From contig NZ_JAJOMA010000029.1 of NCBI RefSeq assembly GCF_021129235.1, positions 30,843 to 94,842 of the forward strand: a DNA stretch of 64,000 bases. Direction: 5' to 3'. This document shows, piece by piece, positions 52,738-62,725 of the stretch. Origin of the DNA: Kineosporia mesophila. GTDB taxonomy: Bacteria > Actinomycetota > Actinomycetes > Actinomycetales > Kineosporiaceae. Positions within the stretch are counted from its first letter, which is position 1; the number at the start of each line of letters is the position of its first letter. Below the pieces are notes generated by a model. That model was given only the letters and a program-made list of their open reading frames with translations, was not told the origin of the DNA and made no database searches. The translations under genes were made by a program, and so were the position numbers.

Positions 52738-55700
52738 CAGCCCACCGCCCCGGGATCGAGCGTCAGCAGTTCGCGCAGCTGGGCGGTGGACAGCTCGGTC
52801 AGCCAGTTCTCGCCGGTGCCGACGACCGAGGCCGCCAGGCCCCGCTTGTCGCGGATCATCGTGGCGATGCGCTCCTCGAGCGTGCCCGCGCAGACGAACT
52901 TGCGCACCTGCACGGTGCGGGACTGCCCGATCCGGAAGGCCCGGTCGGTGGCCTGGTCCTCGACGGCGGGGTTCCACCAGCGGTCGACATGGATGACGTG
53001 GTTGGCGGCGGTGAGGGTCAGTCCGGTGCCGCCGGCCTTCAGCGAGAGGATGAAGATCGGCGGGGTGTCCGGGCGGTCTTCCTGGAACCGCGCGACCATC
53101 TCGTCGCGCTGGGTCTTTCGCACGCCGCCGTGCAGGAAGAGCACCTCGCGGCCGAATCTCGCGGTCAGGTGGGTGCGCAGCATCTCGCCGAACTCGGCGT
53201 ACTGGGTGAAGAGCAGCGCCTTCTCGCCCGAGGCGAGCACCTCGTCCAGAGTTTCCTCGAGGCGGGCCAGCTTGCCGGAGCGGCCCGCGACCCGGCTGCC
53301 GTCGCGCTGGAACTGGGCCGGGTGGTTGCAGACCTGCTTGAGCTTGGTCATGGTGGCCAGCACCAGGCCGCGCCGCTCCATGCCCTCGCTGTTCTCGATG
53401 CGGTCGAGCATGTCGGTGACCACGTTCTGGTACAGCGCGGCCTGCTCCGACGTCAGGGTGCAGACCACCTCCATCTCCAGCTTCTCCGGCAGGTCGCTGA
53501 TGATGGTCTTGTCGGTCTTCACCCGGCGCAGGATGAACGGCTGGGTCACCGCCCGCAGCTTCTCCCGGGCCTCGTCCGAGCCGACCCGCTCGATCGGCAG
53601 GGCGTAGCGCTTCTTGAAATCGGCCGGGTCGCCGAGCACCCGGGGGTTGGCGAACTCCATCAGGCTCCACAGGTCGGCCAGCCGGTTCTCCACCGGCGTA
53701 CCGGTGACCGCGATCCGCCGCCCGGCCGTGAGCGAGCGGGCGGCCGTGGCCGCCAGGGTCGCGGCGTTCTTCACCGCCTGGGCCTCGTCGAGCACGATGC
53801 GCCGCCAGGCGTACTTGCGCAGGGTCACGGCGTCGCGGGCGAGCAGCGAGTAGGTGGTGACGACGAGGTCGGAACCGCTGACCGCGGTGTGGAACTCGTC
53901 GCCCTGCGGGCGGTCGGCGCCGTGCTGCACGTGCACCCGCAGGCCCGGCGTGAACCTCGCGGCCTCACGCTGCCAGTTGCCGACCAGCGACATCGGGCAG
54001 ACCAGCAGGGTCGGGCCCGGGATCAGGTCTCCCCCGCCGTCCTGGAGCGGCTCGTCCGCGGCCATCAGCGCCAGCAGCTGCACGGTCTTGCCCAGGCCCA
54101 TGTCGTCGGCGAGAACCGCTCCCAGGCCCAGATTCTCCAGGAACGACAGCCAGGCCACGCCGCGCTCCTGGTACGGGCGCAGCTCGCCCTCGAACTCCTC
54201 GGGGGCCGTGAAGGGCTGCAACTGGCGCTCTTCCGCGGAGGCGAGGAAGTCGGCCAGCCAGCCCGACGCGTCCACCCCGGTCACCTCGAGCCCGGCCGGG
54301 CCCTCCGAGCCGGCGCCGATCACCGAGAGCACGTCGGCGATCGACATCGTCTCCGGGCCGGTCTTGCGCCGCTTGCGCAGGAAGGCCCGGGCCTTGCGGA
54401 GCTTCTCGGGATCGACCTGCATCCACTCACCGCGCAGCCGCACCAGCGGGGCCTGCGACTCGATCAGCAGGGCGACCTCGTCGTCGGTCAGCTGCTGGTC
54501 ACCGATCGACAGCCGCCAGTCGTACTCGACGATGTCGTTCTGCCGGAAGACCGGTGAGCCCTCGACCCGTCCGGGCTGGGGCGGGGTGCCCGCGCGCAGC
54601 CGGGCGCCCAGACGCTGCGGTTTCGACCACCAGCCGGGCAGCTGCACGCCGAACCCCGCGCCGATCAGCAACCCCGCGGACTCGGTCAGGAACTGGTGCG
54701 CGGTGGCGGTCTCCATCAGCAGCTGTGCCGGGCGGGCCTGCAGCAGGGCGTCACGCAGGGGCGGGAAGAGCCGCAGGGCCCGGCCGAGTTCGGCGAGCAG
54801 GGTCTCCTGCGGGCGGGGTGCGTTGCGGCGCAGCCGGGTCAGGGTCAGCTCGGCGTCCCAGATCTGCTGCGCCGGGATGAACAGGCCGGGCTGGTCCGCG
54901 TCCTGCAGACCGAATTCGAGCCGCCACAGGGCCGCTTCGTCGGCCGGCCGCAGTTCCTCGTCGCCCGGGCGCAGCACGCTGGTGATGTCGTCGTCGGTGG
55001 GCTCGACCAGCCGGAACCCGGCCCGCACCAGGCCGCCGGAGATCGCCTCGGCCTGCCACTGCTCCAGACCCGTTACCAGCTGGCCGATCTGGCGCCGGTT
55101 CGCGGGGAACGCCGGGTAGGGCCCGTGCAGTGCCTGCCGCCAGCCGGCCAGCCCGAGCCCGCCGGACGCCCGGGCCGGACGCAGCCTCGCGCGCACCCCG
55201 GTGTCGACGAAGGAGTCCACGGCCGCGGCCACCCATCGGCCCGCCGTCGCCCCCGGGGTCAGTGCCGCACCGAACGAGGGCGGCAGGGTCGCGACCGCGT
55301 GCCGGAACCACTCCCCGTCGTCCCCGGTGACGACCGGGCGCCACCGGGCCACCCCGTGACCGTCGGGAGCCTCCAGCGCGACCGGCAGCACGCGTCCTCT
55401 GCTGATCAGGTCTTCGGAGAAGGCGAGCAGAGCGAGAAGGTGACGGACGTCGGCGCCGAGCGCAACCGCGTCCCCCATCGGCTGCCTGAGACCGTCGAGC
55501 ACCGCGGGCGCCTGGGCGGCGGGCACCGAGACGGTGACCACCCGCCACCGGACCTCGGGGAACAGCCGCGCCGACTCACCCTCGACGTGGCCGGAAGCGC
55601 CGGGCGCCCAGCCCGACCGCAGGTCGAGCAGCTCGGGCGAACCGGCCGGGGCATGCTGGAAGGAGGGCAGCACGAGGTCGGCGGTGCCCTCCTGCCAGCC

Positions 55701-55907
55701 CTCGGCGATCAGGCCGCAGACGTCGGTGAGGGTCTTCGTGAGCTCGTCGGCGGCAATGTCGAAGGGATGCTCGCGGACCTTGGGACGACGCCCGGTGCGC
55801 TCGGCGGGCACCGCACGGACCTGCGGATCTTCCGCCCAGAGAATCAGGGAGCCGTCGTCGGCGGGGTCTCCGGGGCCGGGAGAGAACCAGGCATGGACGA
55901 CGAACAC
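52737..55907 (-). CDS. SNF2-family DEAD/DEAH ATPase (HelZ-like)
   Basis: The 1056-residue protein has a long N-terminal region and a C-terminal SNF2 engine: DDMGLGKTVQLLALM (motif I), LDEAQAVKN (motif II, DEAQ), GTPVENRL (motif III), LSLKAGGTGLTLTAANHVIH (motif V) and DRAFRIGQSRTVQVRK (motif VI). It resembles the actinobacterial HelZ. TACCCT lies 6 nt before the GTG at 55907, suggesting leaderless expression. It is co-translated with the SWIM protein. Confidence 0.92.
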   Translation of the reverse strand: MFVVHAWFSPGPGDPADDGSLILWAEDPQVRAVPAERTGRRPKVREHPFDIAADELTKTLTDVCGLIAEGWQEGTADLVLPSFQHAPAGSPELLDLRSGWAPGASGHVEGESARLFPEVRWRVVTVSVPAAQAPAVLDGLRQPMGDAVALGADVRHLLALLAFSEDLISRGRVLPVALEAPDGHGVARWRPVVTGDDGEWFRHAVATLPPSFGAALTPGATAGRWVAAAVDSFVDTGVRARLRPARASGGLGLAGWRQALHGPYPAFPANRRQIGQLVTGLEQWQAEAISGGLVRAGFRLVEPTDDDITSVLRPGDEELRPADEAALWRLEFGLQDADQPGLFIPAQQIWDAELTLTRLRRNAPRPQETLLAELGRALRLFPPLRDALLQARPAQLLMETATAHQFLTESAGLLIGAGFGVQLPGWWSKPQRLGARLRAGTPPQPGRVEGSPVFRQNDIVEYDWRLSIGDQQLTDDEVALLIESQAPLVRLRGEWMQVDPEKLRKARAFLRKRRKTGPETMSIADVLSVIGAGSEGPAGLEVTGVDASGWLADFLASAEERQLQPFTAPEEFEGELRPYQERGVAWLSFLENLGLGAVLADDMGLGKTVQLLALMAADEPLQDGGGDLIPGPTLLVCPMSLVGNWQREAARFTPGLRVHVQHGADRPQGDEFHTAVSGSDLVVTTYSLLARDAVTLRKYAWRRIVLDEAQAVKNAATLAATAARSLTAGRRIAVTGTPVENRLADLWSLMEFANPRVLGDPADFKKRYALPIERVGSDEAREKLRAVTQPFILRRVKTDKTIISDLPEKLEMEVVCTLTSEQAALYQNVVTDMLDRIENSEGMERRGLVLATMTKLKQVCNHPAQFQRDGSRVAGRSGKLARLEETLDEVLASGEKALLFTQYAEFGEMLRTHLTARFGREVLFLHGGVRKTQRDEMVARFQEDRPDTPPIFILSLKAGGTGLTLTAANHVIHVDRWWNPAVEDQATDRAFRIGQSRTVQVRKFVCAGTLEERIATMIRDKRGLAASVVGTGENWLTELSTAQLRELLTLDPGAVG

Positions 55908-55984
55908 CGCCCAAGGGTAGGCCAGGGGTTGGGTGCCGTGCGCCGGGCTGGCACAGTGGCACCGTCAGATACCCCCGAACAATC

Positions 55985-56140
55985 GAGCGGTGTGGTGGAC
56001 AGGAAGCCGGTGAGACTCCGGCGCGGTCGCGCCACTGTGAGCGCTGAGTGACGTTTCTGGATCGATGGTCACGGCCCGTCAGGGCTGGAAGGCCTGAGAC
56101 GTCATGAGGACGCCGAGCCAGGAGACTGGGCCACGCCGCA
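55985..56140 (+). ncRNA. Cobalamin riboswitch
   Basis: The leader carries GGTGGACAGGAAGCCGGTG, GACTCCGGCGCGGTCGC followed by GCCACTGTGA, and the B12 box AGCCAGGAGACTGG (56116-56129), all diagnostic of the cobalamin riboswitch. It precedes cobN by about 40 bp and should lower its expression when B12 is plentiful. The outer helix limits are approximate. Confidence 0.92.
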
Positions 56141-56177
56141 CCAACCCGCCGCGCGGACGGCGAGGAAGAGGACGTTC

Positions 56178-59100
56178 GTGAACGACGAGCCCATCGAGCG
56201 GCAGCCTGTTCTGCTCATCTCCACCTCCGACACCGACCTGCTCAGCGCCCGCGCCAGCAACGTTCCGTACCGGCTGGCCAACCCGAACCGGGTGTCCGTG
56301 GACGACCTGGACGGCCTGCTCGACGGCGTCGCCGTGACCGTCGTGCGCCTGCTCGGTGGCACCCGGGCCTGGGAAGAGGGCCTGGCCGCACTGCTCTCCA
56401 AGGGCGTGCCGGTGGTCGTGCTCTCCGGTGAGGCGCTGCCCGACGCCGACCTGATGAGCCGTTCGACCGTCCCCGTCGGGGTCGCCACCCAGGCCCATGG
56501 CTACCTGGTCGAGGGCGGTCCGGGCAACCTCGCCGAACTGCACGCGTTCCTGACCGACACGGTGCTCCTGACCGGATTCGGTTTCGAGCCGCCGGCCGGT
56601 ACACCGCTGTGGGGGGTGCTGGAGCGGCCCCCGGTGACGGGCGACCGCCCCACCGTCGCGGTGCTCTACTACCGCGCGCACCACGTGGCCGGGAACACCG
56701 CGTTCGTCGAGGCGCTCTGCACGGCCGTCGAGAACGCGGGCGGCCGGGCCCTGCCGATCTTCTGCGCCACCCTGCGCGGGGCGGACGACGACCTGCTGGC
56801 CACGCTGGGCACCGCCGACGCCCTGCTGGTGACCGTGCTCGCGGCGGGCGGCAACCGGCCCGCGAACGCCTCGGCCGGGGGTGACGACTCCACCTGGGAC
56901 ATCGGCGCCCTGGCCGCGCTGGACGTGCCGATCCTCCAGGCCATCAGCACGCTGACCTCGCGCCGGCGGTGGGTGGAGAGCTCCGAGGGGCTGATCCCGC
57001 TGGACGCCGCGAACCAGGTGGCGATCCCGGAGTTCGACGGCCGGCTGATCACGGTGCCGTTCTCGTTCAAGGAGGTCGACGCGGACGGGCTCACGCAGTA
57101 CGTCGCCGACCCCGAAAGATCAGCACGGGCAGCCGGTATCGCGGTGGCCCACGCCCGCTTGCGGGCCGTTCCCCCGGCCGCCAAGCGGGTGGCGCTGATG
57201 CTCACCGCCTATCCGACCAAGCATGCGCGCATCGGCAACGCGGTGGGGCTCGACACCCCGGCCTCGGCGCTGGCCCTGCTGGCGTCGATGAGGGACGCGG
57301 GGTACGACGTCGGTCCGGGCGAGGGCGAGGGTGCGTTCCCGGGTTTCGCGGCGATGGACGGCGACGCCCTGGTGCACGGGCTGATCGAGGCCGGTGGCCA
57401 GGACCTGGACTGGCTGACCGAGGACGACCTGGCGCGCAACCCGGTCCGCATCCCGGCGGCCGTCTACCGGCGCTGGTTCGCGACCCTGCCCGACGACCTG
57501 CGCGAGTCGGTCGAGGGACACTGGGGCGCGGTGCCGGGCGAGATGTTCGTCGACCCGCCGGGCGGCGCCCTCTCGAGCGGCGACCCGGACGGCGACATCG
57601 TGCTGGCCGCGATCATCGCGGGCAACGTGGTGATGCTGCTGCAGCCGCCGCGGGGCTTCGGCGACAACCCGGTCGCGATCTACCACGACCCCGAGATGCC
57701 GCCCTCGCACCACTACCTGGCCGCCTACCACTGGCTGAATCTTCCGGCCTCCGAAGGCGGTTTCGGTGCGGACGCGGTGGTGCACCTGGGCAAGCACGGC
57801 ACCCTGGAATGGACGCCCGGCAAGACGCTCGCGCTGTCGGCGTCCTGCGCCCCCGACGCGGCGCTGGGCAACCTGCCGCTGATCTATCCGTTCCTGGTGA
57901 ACGACCCGGGCGAGGGCACGCAGGCCAAGCGCCGGGCCCACGCCACGCTGGTCGACCACCTGGTGCCGCCGATGGCCCGGGCTGACTCCTACGGCGACAT
58001 CGCCCGGCTGGAGCAGCTTCTCGATGATTACGCCTCGGTCACGGCGCTCGACCCGGCCAAGGGCCCAGCAATCCAGTCGCAGATCTGGACGCTGATGCAC
58101 GCGGCCAAGCTCGACCACGACCTGGGGCTGGCGCAGCGGCCGCACGAGGCCGAGTTCGACGACATGATCCTGCACCTGGACGGCTGGCTCTGCCAGGTCA
58201 AGGACGCCCAGATCCGCGACGGGCTGCACATTCTCGGCCAGGCACCGACCGGTTCGGTGCTCGTGCACCTGGTCACGTCGATGTTGCGGGCCCGTCAGCT
58301 CTGGGCCGGCTCGCAGTCGCTGCCCGGACTGCGCGAGGCGCTCGGGCTGGACGAGGCGTCGGTGGGTTCCGTCGGTGAGGACACCGACGGGCTGGAAGAG
58401 GTGGACGCGGCCCAGGCCACGGCCGAGGCCCTGGTGCGGGCGCTCTCGGACGCCTCCTGGTCGGCGGACGCGGTTCCCGACGTGATCTCGTCGGTGTTCG
58501 CCACGACCGAGGTGGATGTCTCGCAGGTCGACCACGAGGGGCTGGAGGCCGTTCTCCGCTTCGCCGCGACCGAGGTGGTGCCCCGCCTGCTGCGCACGAC
58601 CGACGAGCTCACGGCCGTACTGCACGCCCTCGAAGGTGGTTTCGTGCACCCCGGCCCGAGCGGCTCACCGCTGCGGGGTCTGGTCAACGTGCTGCCGACC
58701 GGGCGCAACTTCTACTCGGTCGACCCGCGCGCGGTGCCGAGCCGGCTGGCCTGGGAGACGGGCCGGTCGATGGCCGAATCGCTGCTCGAGCGCTACCAGG
58801 CGGACGAGGGCGACTGGCCGCGCTCGGTGGGTCTGTCGGTCTGGGGCACGTCGGCGATGCGAACCTCCGGCGACGACGTGGCCGAGGTGCTGGCCCTGCT
58901 GGGTGTACGCCCGGTCTGGGACGACGCCTCGCGCCGGATCACCGGGCTGGAGGCCATTTCGCTGACCGAGCTGGGGCACCCGCGGATCGACGTCACGGTG
59001 CGCATCTCCGGTTTCTTCCGGGACGCGTTCCCGCACGTGGTTCAGATGATGGACGACGCGGTTCAGCTGGCGGCTTCTCTCGACGAACCCGCCTCCTCGA

Positions 59101-59882
59101 ACTTCGTTCGGGCCCACGTGCAGGAAGACCTGGCCGCGCACGGGGATTCCCGGCGGGCCACGACGCGCATCTTCGGTTCCAAGCCCGGCACCTACGGCGC
59201 GGGCGTGCTGCCGCTGATCGACACCCGCACCTGGCGCGACGACGCGGATCTGGCCGAGGTGTACGCGGTCTGGGGCGGTTACGCCTACGGGCGCGGGCTC
59301 GACGGGCGGCCGGCCCGGGACGACATGGAGACGTCGTACAAGCGTATTGCCGTGGCGGCCAAGAACTACGACAGCGTCGAGCACGACATTGCCGACAGCG
59401 ACGACTATTTCCAGTACCACGGCGGCATGGTGTCGATGGTGCGGGCGCTGACCGGTGCGGCGCCGAAGGCCTACATCGGCGACAGCACCCACCCCTCGGC
59501 CGTGCGCACCCGCACCCTGCACGAAGAGGTCTCCCGGGTGTTCCGCTCCCGGGTGGTCAACCCGCGCTGGGTCGCCGCGATGCAGAGACACGGCTACAAG
59601 GGGGCTTTCGAGATGGCCGCGACGGTGGACTACCTGTTCGGCTACGACGCCACGACCGGTGTGGTCGCGGACTGGATGTACGGCAAGCTCGCCGAGACCT
59701 ACGTGCTCGACGAGGCCACGCAGAAGTTCATGACCGACTCCAACCCGTGGGCACTGCACGGCATCACCGAGCGCCTGCTGGAGGCCGCCGAGCGCGGGCT
59801 GTGGGCCGAGCCCTCACCGGAGATGCTCGACGCACTGCGTGAGGTCTTCCTGCGCACGGAGGGCGATCTCGAAGGCAGGTAA
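56178..59882 (+). CDS. cobN: Cobaltochelatase subunit CobN
   Basis: The 1234-residue protein matches CobN, the large subunit that inserts cobalt into hydrogenobyrinic acid a,c-diamide with ATP-hydrolysing partners. Visible segments include HLGKHGTLEWTPGK in the middle and a C-terminal KRIAVAAKNYDSVEHDIADS. Length is normal. The start GTG is preceded by GAGGAAGAGG. CobS and CobT-type ATPase partners are not in the window. Confidence 0.96.
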   Translation: MNDEPIERQPVLLISTSDTDLLSARASNVPYRLANPNRVSVDDLDGLLDGVAVTVVRLLGGTRAWEEGLAALLSKGVPVVVLSGEALPDADLMSRSTVPVGVATQAHGYLVEGGPGNLAELHAFLTDTVLLTGFGFEPPAGTPLWGVLERPPVTGDRPTVAVLYYRAHHVAGNTAFVEALCTAVENAGGRALPIFCATLRGADDDLLATLGTADALLVTVLAAGGNRPANASAGGDDSTWDIGALAALDVPILQAISTLTSRRRWVESSEGLIPLDAANQVAIPEFDGRLITVPFSFKEVDADGLTQYVADPERSARAAGIAVAHARLRAVPPAAKRVALMLTAYPTKHARIGNAVGLDTPASALALLASMRDAGYDVGPGEGEGAFPGFAAMDGDALVHGLIEAGGQDLDWLTEDDLARNPVRIPAAVYRRWFATLPDDLRESVEGHWGAVPGEMFVDPPGGALSSGDPDGDIVLAAIIAGNVVMLLQPPRGFGDNPVAIYHDPEMPPSHHYLAAYHWLNLPASEGGFGADAVVHLGKHGTLEWTPGKTLALSASCAPDAALGNLPLIYPFLVNDPGEGTQAKRRAHATLVDHLVPPMARADSYGDIARLEQLLDDYASVTALDPAKGPAIQSQIWTLMHAAKLDHDLGLAQRPHEAEFDDMILHLDGWLCQVKDAQIRDGLHILGQAPTGSVLVHLVTSMLRARQLWAGSQSLPGLREALGLDEASVGSVGEDTDGLEEVDAAQATAEALVRALSDASWSADAVPDVISSVFATTEVDVSQVDHEGLEAVLRFAATEVVPRLLRTTDELTAVLHALEGGFVHPGPSGSPLRGLVNVLPTGRNFYSVDPRAVPSRLAWETGRSMAESLLERYQADEGDWPRSVGLSVWGTSAMRTSGDDVAEVLALLGVRPVWDDASRRITGLEAISLTELGHPRIDVTVRISGFFRDAFPHVVQMMDDAVQLAASLDEPASSNFVRAHVQEDLAAHGDSRRATTRIFGSKPGTYGAGVLPLIDTRTWRDDADLAEVYAVWGGYAYGRGLDGRPARDDMETSYKRIAVAAKNYDSVEHDIADSDDYFQYHGGMVSMVRALTGAAPKAYIGDSTHPSAVRTRTLHEEVSRVFRSRVVNPRWVAAMQRHGYKGAFEMAATVDYLFGYDATTGVVADWMYGKLAETYVLDEATQKFMTDSNPWALHGITERLLEAAERGLWAEPSPEMLDALREVFLRTEGDLEGR

Positions 59883-59925
59883 CTTTCCTGTCGTGATCAT
59901 GCAAATATTCCCCGGGTTTGCCTGA

Positions 59926-60771
59926 TCACGACAAGGAGCGGGCGTAGGCAGCTGGGGTCGAGCCGATCGCGGCGCTGAAATCCCTCACCAGGTGGGCCTG
60001 GTCGCTGTACCCGAGGTCGGTGGCGATCCGGGCCCACACCACCCGGTCACCGTGGCGGACCGCCTCGGCCGCCTCGAGCAGGCGGTACCGGCGCAGTACC
60101 CAGGTCGGCGAGACACCGGCGTACTCGGCGAACATTCTCTGAAGCGTACGGACGCCCGTCCCCGCCTTCTGCGCGAGATGTTCCACTTTGCGCAGGGTGC
60201 GGTCGGTCTCGGCGAGACGCGCGGTGGCCGCGACCTCTCTCGCCACAATGACCCTTTCGGGTCGCACGGCGTTCTCGAGGGCTGTGCGCAGCACGCCGAC
60301 CTTGGCCGGCTCGCCCTGGGCCCGTCCGATCTCCCGCACCAGGGCGTCGTCGTCGCTGCGGACAGCCGTTCCCAGCCGGACGGTGCGGTCGTTGTACTCA
60401 CCGGCCGGGCCGGTCAGGAACGCGCCGAGCCCGCCGGGGGTCGTCATCGCGGCCACGCAGATTCCCTCACCGGCCATCCGGCGGCTCGAGCGGTTCAGCA
60501 CGACGCCCTCGAGCTCAGCGACGGTGGGGCCGAGGTGCTCGTCCATCATCGGGGGTTCCTGAGGACTGACGAAGAGATTCGCGCAGGGGTGCGTCAGCAG
60601 TTCCTGGGTGTGGGTCTGGCCCGGCGGCAGGGCCCACGAGACGACCCAGAACCAGCTGATCAGCCCTTCGAGGGCGGAGCCGGCCGGATAGCGGTTGAGC
60701 TGGTAGCGACGCTGGAAGGCACCCGGCTCGATGATGCCGCGGCTGTCCTGGTCGACGCTCCTGGGTTCCAT
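59926..60771 (-). CDS. AraC-family transcriptional regulator
   Basis: From ATG 60771 (GAGGGCACACAG upstream) the 281-residue protein has an N-terminal sensor region (WFWVVSWALPPGQTHTQELL) and a C-terminal double helix-turn-helix (RTLQRMFAEYAGVSPTWVL and RIATDLGYSDQAHLVRDFSA). It is divergent from the DinB-like gene and probably regulates it. The longer frame to 60864 overlaps that gene. Confidence 0.9.
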   Translation of the reverse strand: MEPRSVDQDSRGIIEPGAFQRRYQLNRYPAGSALEGLISWFWVVSWALPPGQTHTQELLTHPCANLFVSPQEPPMMDEHLGPTVAELEGVVLNRSSRRMAGEGICVAAMTTPGGLGAFLTGPAGEYNDRTVRLGTAVRSDDDALVREIGRAQGEPAKVGVLRTALENAVRPERVIVAREVAATARLAETDRTLRKVEHLAQKAGTGVRTLQRMFAEYAGVSPTWVLRRYRLLEAAEAVRHGDRVVWARIATDLGYSDQAHLVRDFSAAIGSTPAAYARSLS

Positions 60772-60835
60772 CTGTGTGCCCTCGTGTCGCGGTTCTTCAA
60801 TCTCCCGGTCGTGCCCCGCCCCTAGTTTGGCCCGC

Positions 60836-61432
60836 ATGACGCAGAACCACGGGCAGTACCTCACCTCTGTTCTCGATCAGCTGGCCGACCTGGTGGCCGA
60901 GGTCGAGCCCTCGCGGTACGGCGCGCCGACTCCGTGCCCGGAGTTCGACGTGGCCGTGCTGCGCAACCACATCCTGGCCTGGGCCCAGTTCTTCGCCGCC
61001 TCCTTCGAGCATCCCGACGGCAGCGGCGAGCGGCCCGACGTGGACGGCTACGAGGCGCCCGCCTCACCGGCCGAGGCCGCCGACGTGCTGCGGGACGCGT
61101 CCCGGCGGATCGCCGCGTGTGTCGCGGCGGGGGTCGCCGACCAGCCGGTCACGATGTTCGGCGGGGCGATGCCCGGCTCGATGTCGCTGGGCATGTGCCT
61201 GGGCGAGTACGTGGTGCACGGGCACGACCTGGCCCTGGCCACCGGTCTGGCCTGGGACCCGCCCGCCGAGGCCGTCGCCGCCGCCCTGGACTTCCTCCCG
61301 AGCATGCTCACCGACGAATACCGCGGGCCGGACCAGAGTTTCGGATACGCCGTCGAGGTGCCCGCCACCGCCCCCGCGCTCGACCGGATCGTCGCACTCA
61401 GCGGGCGTGACCCTTACTGGAAGGCCCCCTGA
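60836..61432 (+). CDS. TIGR03086-family metal-binding protein (DinB/maleylpyruvate isomerase fold)
   Basis: The 198-residue protein matches TIGR03086, with PTPCPEFDVAVLRNHILAWA at the N terminus, a histidine in NHIL and the EYVVHGHDLALATG segment containing the probable metal-binding histidines. Many relatives are mycothiol-dependent enzymes; the substrate is unknown. TAGTTT lies 7 nt before ATG 60836, a leaderless promoter. It overlaps the convergent cobA/cysG gene by 19 nt. Confidence 0.85.
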   Translation: MTQNHGQYLTSVLDQLADLVAEVEPSRYGAPTPCPEFDVAVLRNHILAWAQFFAASFEHPDGSGERPDVDGYEAPASPAEAADVLRDASRRIAACVAAGVADQPVTMFGGAMPGSMSLGMCLGEYVVHGHDLALATGLAWDPPAEAVAAALDFLPSMLTDEYRGPDQSFGYAVEVPATAPALDRIVALSGRDPYWKAP

Positions 61433-62721
61433 GGTTCGGCCGGCCGGCGCTTCACCACGTCACCGATGACGATGATCGCGGGCGGGCGGATGTTCTCCCG
61501 CTGCGCAACCTCCCCGATCCGGGCCAGGTCCGACACGGTGACGCGCTCGGCGGGCATCGATCCGTCCTGGATCACGGCGACGCCGGTCGACGGATCGCGG
61601 CCGTGTTCCGTCAGCGTCTTCGCGATCGCGGGCAGATTGGCCACGCCCATCAGGACGACGATCGTGCCGTGCAGTTTCGCGAGCGCGGTCCAGTCGATGA
61701 GGGAGTCGGGGTTGTCGGGCGGGAGGTGGCCGGACACGATGACCGCCTCGTGGGCGACCCCGCGGTGGGTCAGCGGGATGCCGGCCAGGCCGGGCACCGA
61801 GATCGCGCTGCTGAGGCCGGGGACGACCTGGACCGGTACGCCGGCGTCCAGGCAGGCCTCGAGTTCTTCGGAGCCGCGGCCGAACACGTAGGGGTCGCCG
61901 CCCTTGAGCCGCACGACGAACTTGCCGGCCAGGGCGTGCTCGACCAGGGCGGCGTTGATGGCCTCCTGCGACATCGACCGGCCCCGGGGCAGTTTCGTCG
62001 CGTCGATCAGCTCGACGTCGGGGCTGAGCTCGGGCAGCAGGGAGCGCGGGCCGAGGCGATCGACCACCACGACGTCGGCCTGGCCCAGCAGGCGGCGCCC
62101 GCGCACAGTGATCAGGTCGGGGTCGCCCGGGCCGCCGCCGACGAGGGCCACGCCGGGCAGTTTCTGCGGCGCGGCGTCGGCGCGGGTCTGCTCGCCGCGG
62201 GCCTGCTTGCGGGCGGCCAGGATCTCGTCGCCCGCGCCGGAGCGCAGCCATTCGAGCAGGCTGTCGCGCACGACGGCGGCGCGGATCGGGTCGGCGCCGT
62301 GCTCGGAGCCGGGCCCGATCGACTCGCTGGCCACGGCGATGCGCAGCCCGCGCCACTCGCCGCTGGCCGGTGTGGAGGCGCTGCCGCCGGCGCCGCGGTC
62401 GGCGCGCACGCAGAACACCCGCTGCTGCTCGGCCTCCTGCGCGACCGCAGCATTGGTGGCCGGGTCGTCGGTGACGGCCATGACGTACCAGGCGCCGGCC
62501 AGATCGCCCGGCTCGTAGCGCTTGCGCTGCCAGGTGATCTCATCGGCCCCGGCCATGCCCTCGATCGCGGGCGTGACCTCGGGCGCGATCAGCTCGACCT
62601 TCGCCCCGACGTCGAGCAGGGCCGGGAGACGACGCTGGGCGATGGTTCCGCCGCCGACCACGACGACCCGGCGGCCCGTCAGGTCGAGGCCGGCGAGATA
62701 GGGCCTGTCCACTTGCGGCAT
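61414..62721 (-). CDS. cobA: Uroporphyrinogen-III C-methyltransferase with siroheme-synthase N domain
   Basis: The 435-residue protein has an N-terminal precorrin-2 dehydrogenase-like NAD domain (GRRVVVVGGGTIAQRRL) and a C-terminal SUMT domain (GGPGDPDLITVRGRRLL, LKGGDPYVFGRGSEEL, GLSSAISVPGLAGIPLTHR). It makes precorrin-2 for cobalamin, and the N domain could also serve siroheme, so it is a CysG-like fusion; cysG would be an equal name. It lies 4 bp after cobT, in one unit with it. Confidence 0.92.
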   Translation of the reverse strand: MPQVDRPYLAGLDLTGRRVVVVGGGTIAQRRLPALLDVGAKVELIAPEVTPAIEGMAGADEITWQRKRYEPGDLAGAWYVMAVTDDPATNAAVAQEAEQQRVFCVRADRGAGGSASTPASGEWRGLRIAVASESIGPGSEHGADPIRAAVVRDSLLEWLRSGAGDEILAARKQARGEQTRADAAPQKLPGVALVGGGPGDPDLITVRGRRLLGQADVVVVDRLGPRSLLPELSPDVELIDATKLPRGRSMSQEAINAALVEHALAGKFVVRLKGGDPYVFGRGSEELEACLDAGVPVQVVPGLSSAISVPGLAGIPLTHRGVAHEAVIVSGHLPPDNPDSLIDWTALAKLHGTIVVLMGVANLPAIAKTLTEHGRDPSTGVAVIQDGSMPAERVTVSDLARIGEVAQRENIRPPAIIVIGDVVKRRPAEPQGAFQ

Positions 62722-62725
62722 TGTC

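Noticed and set aside
52738..53670. Upstream extension of the SWIM gene
   Set aside because: It is out of frame with the helicase and shows shadow composition; the ATG at 52737 with the ATGA overlap is the natural start.
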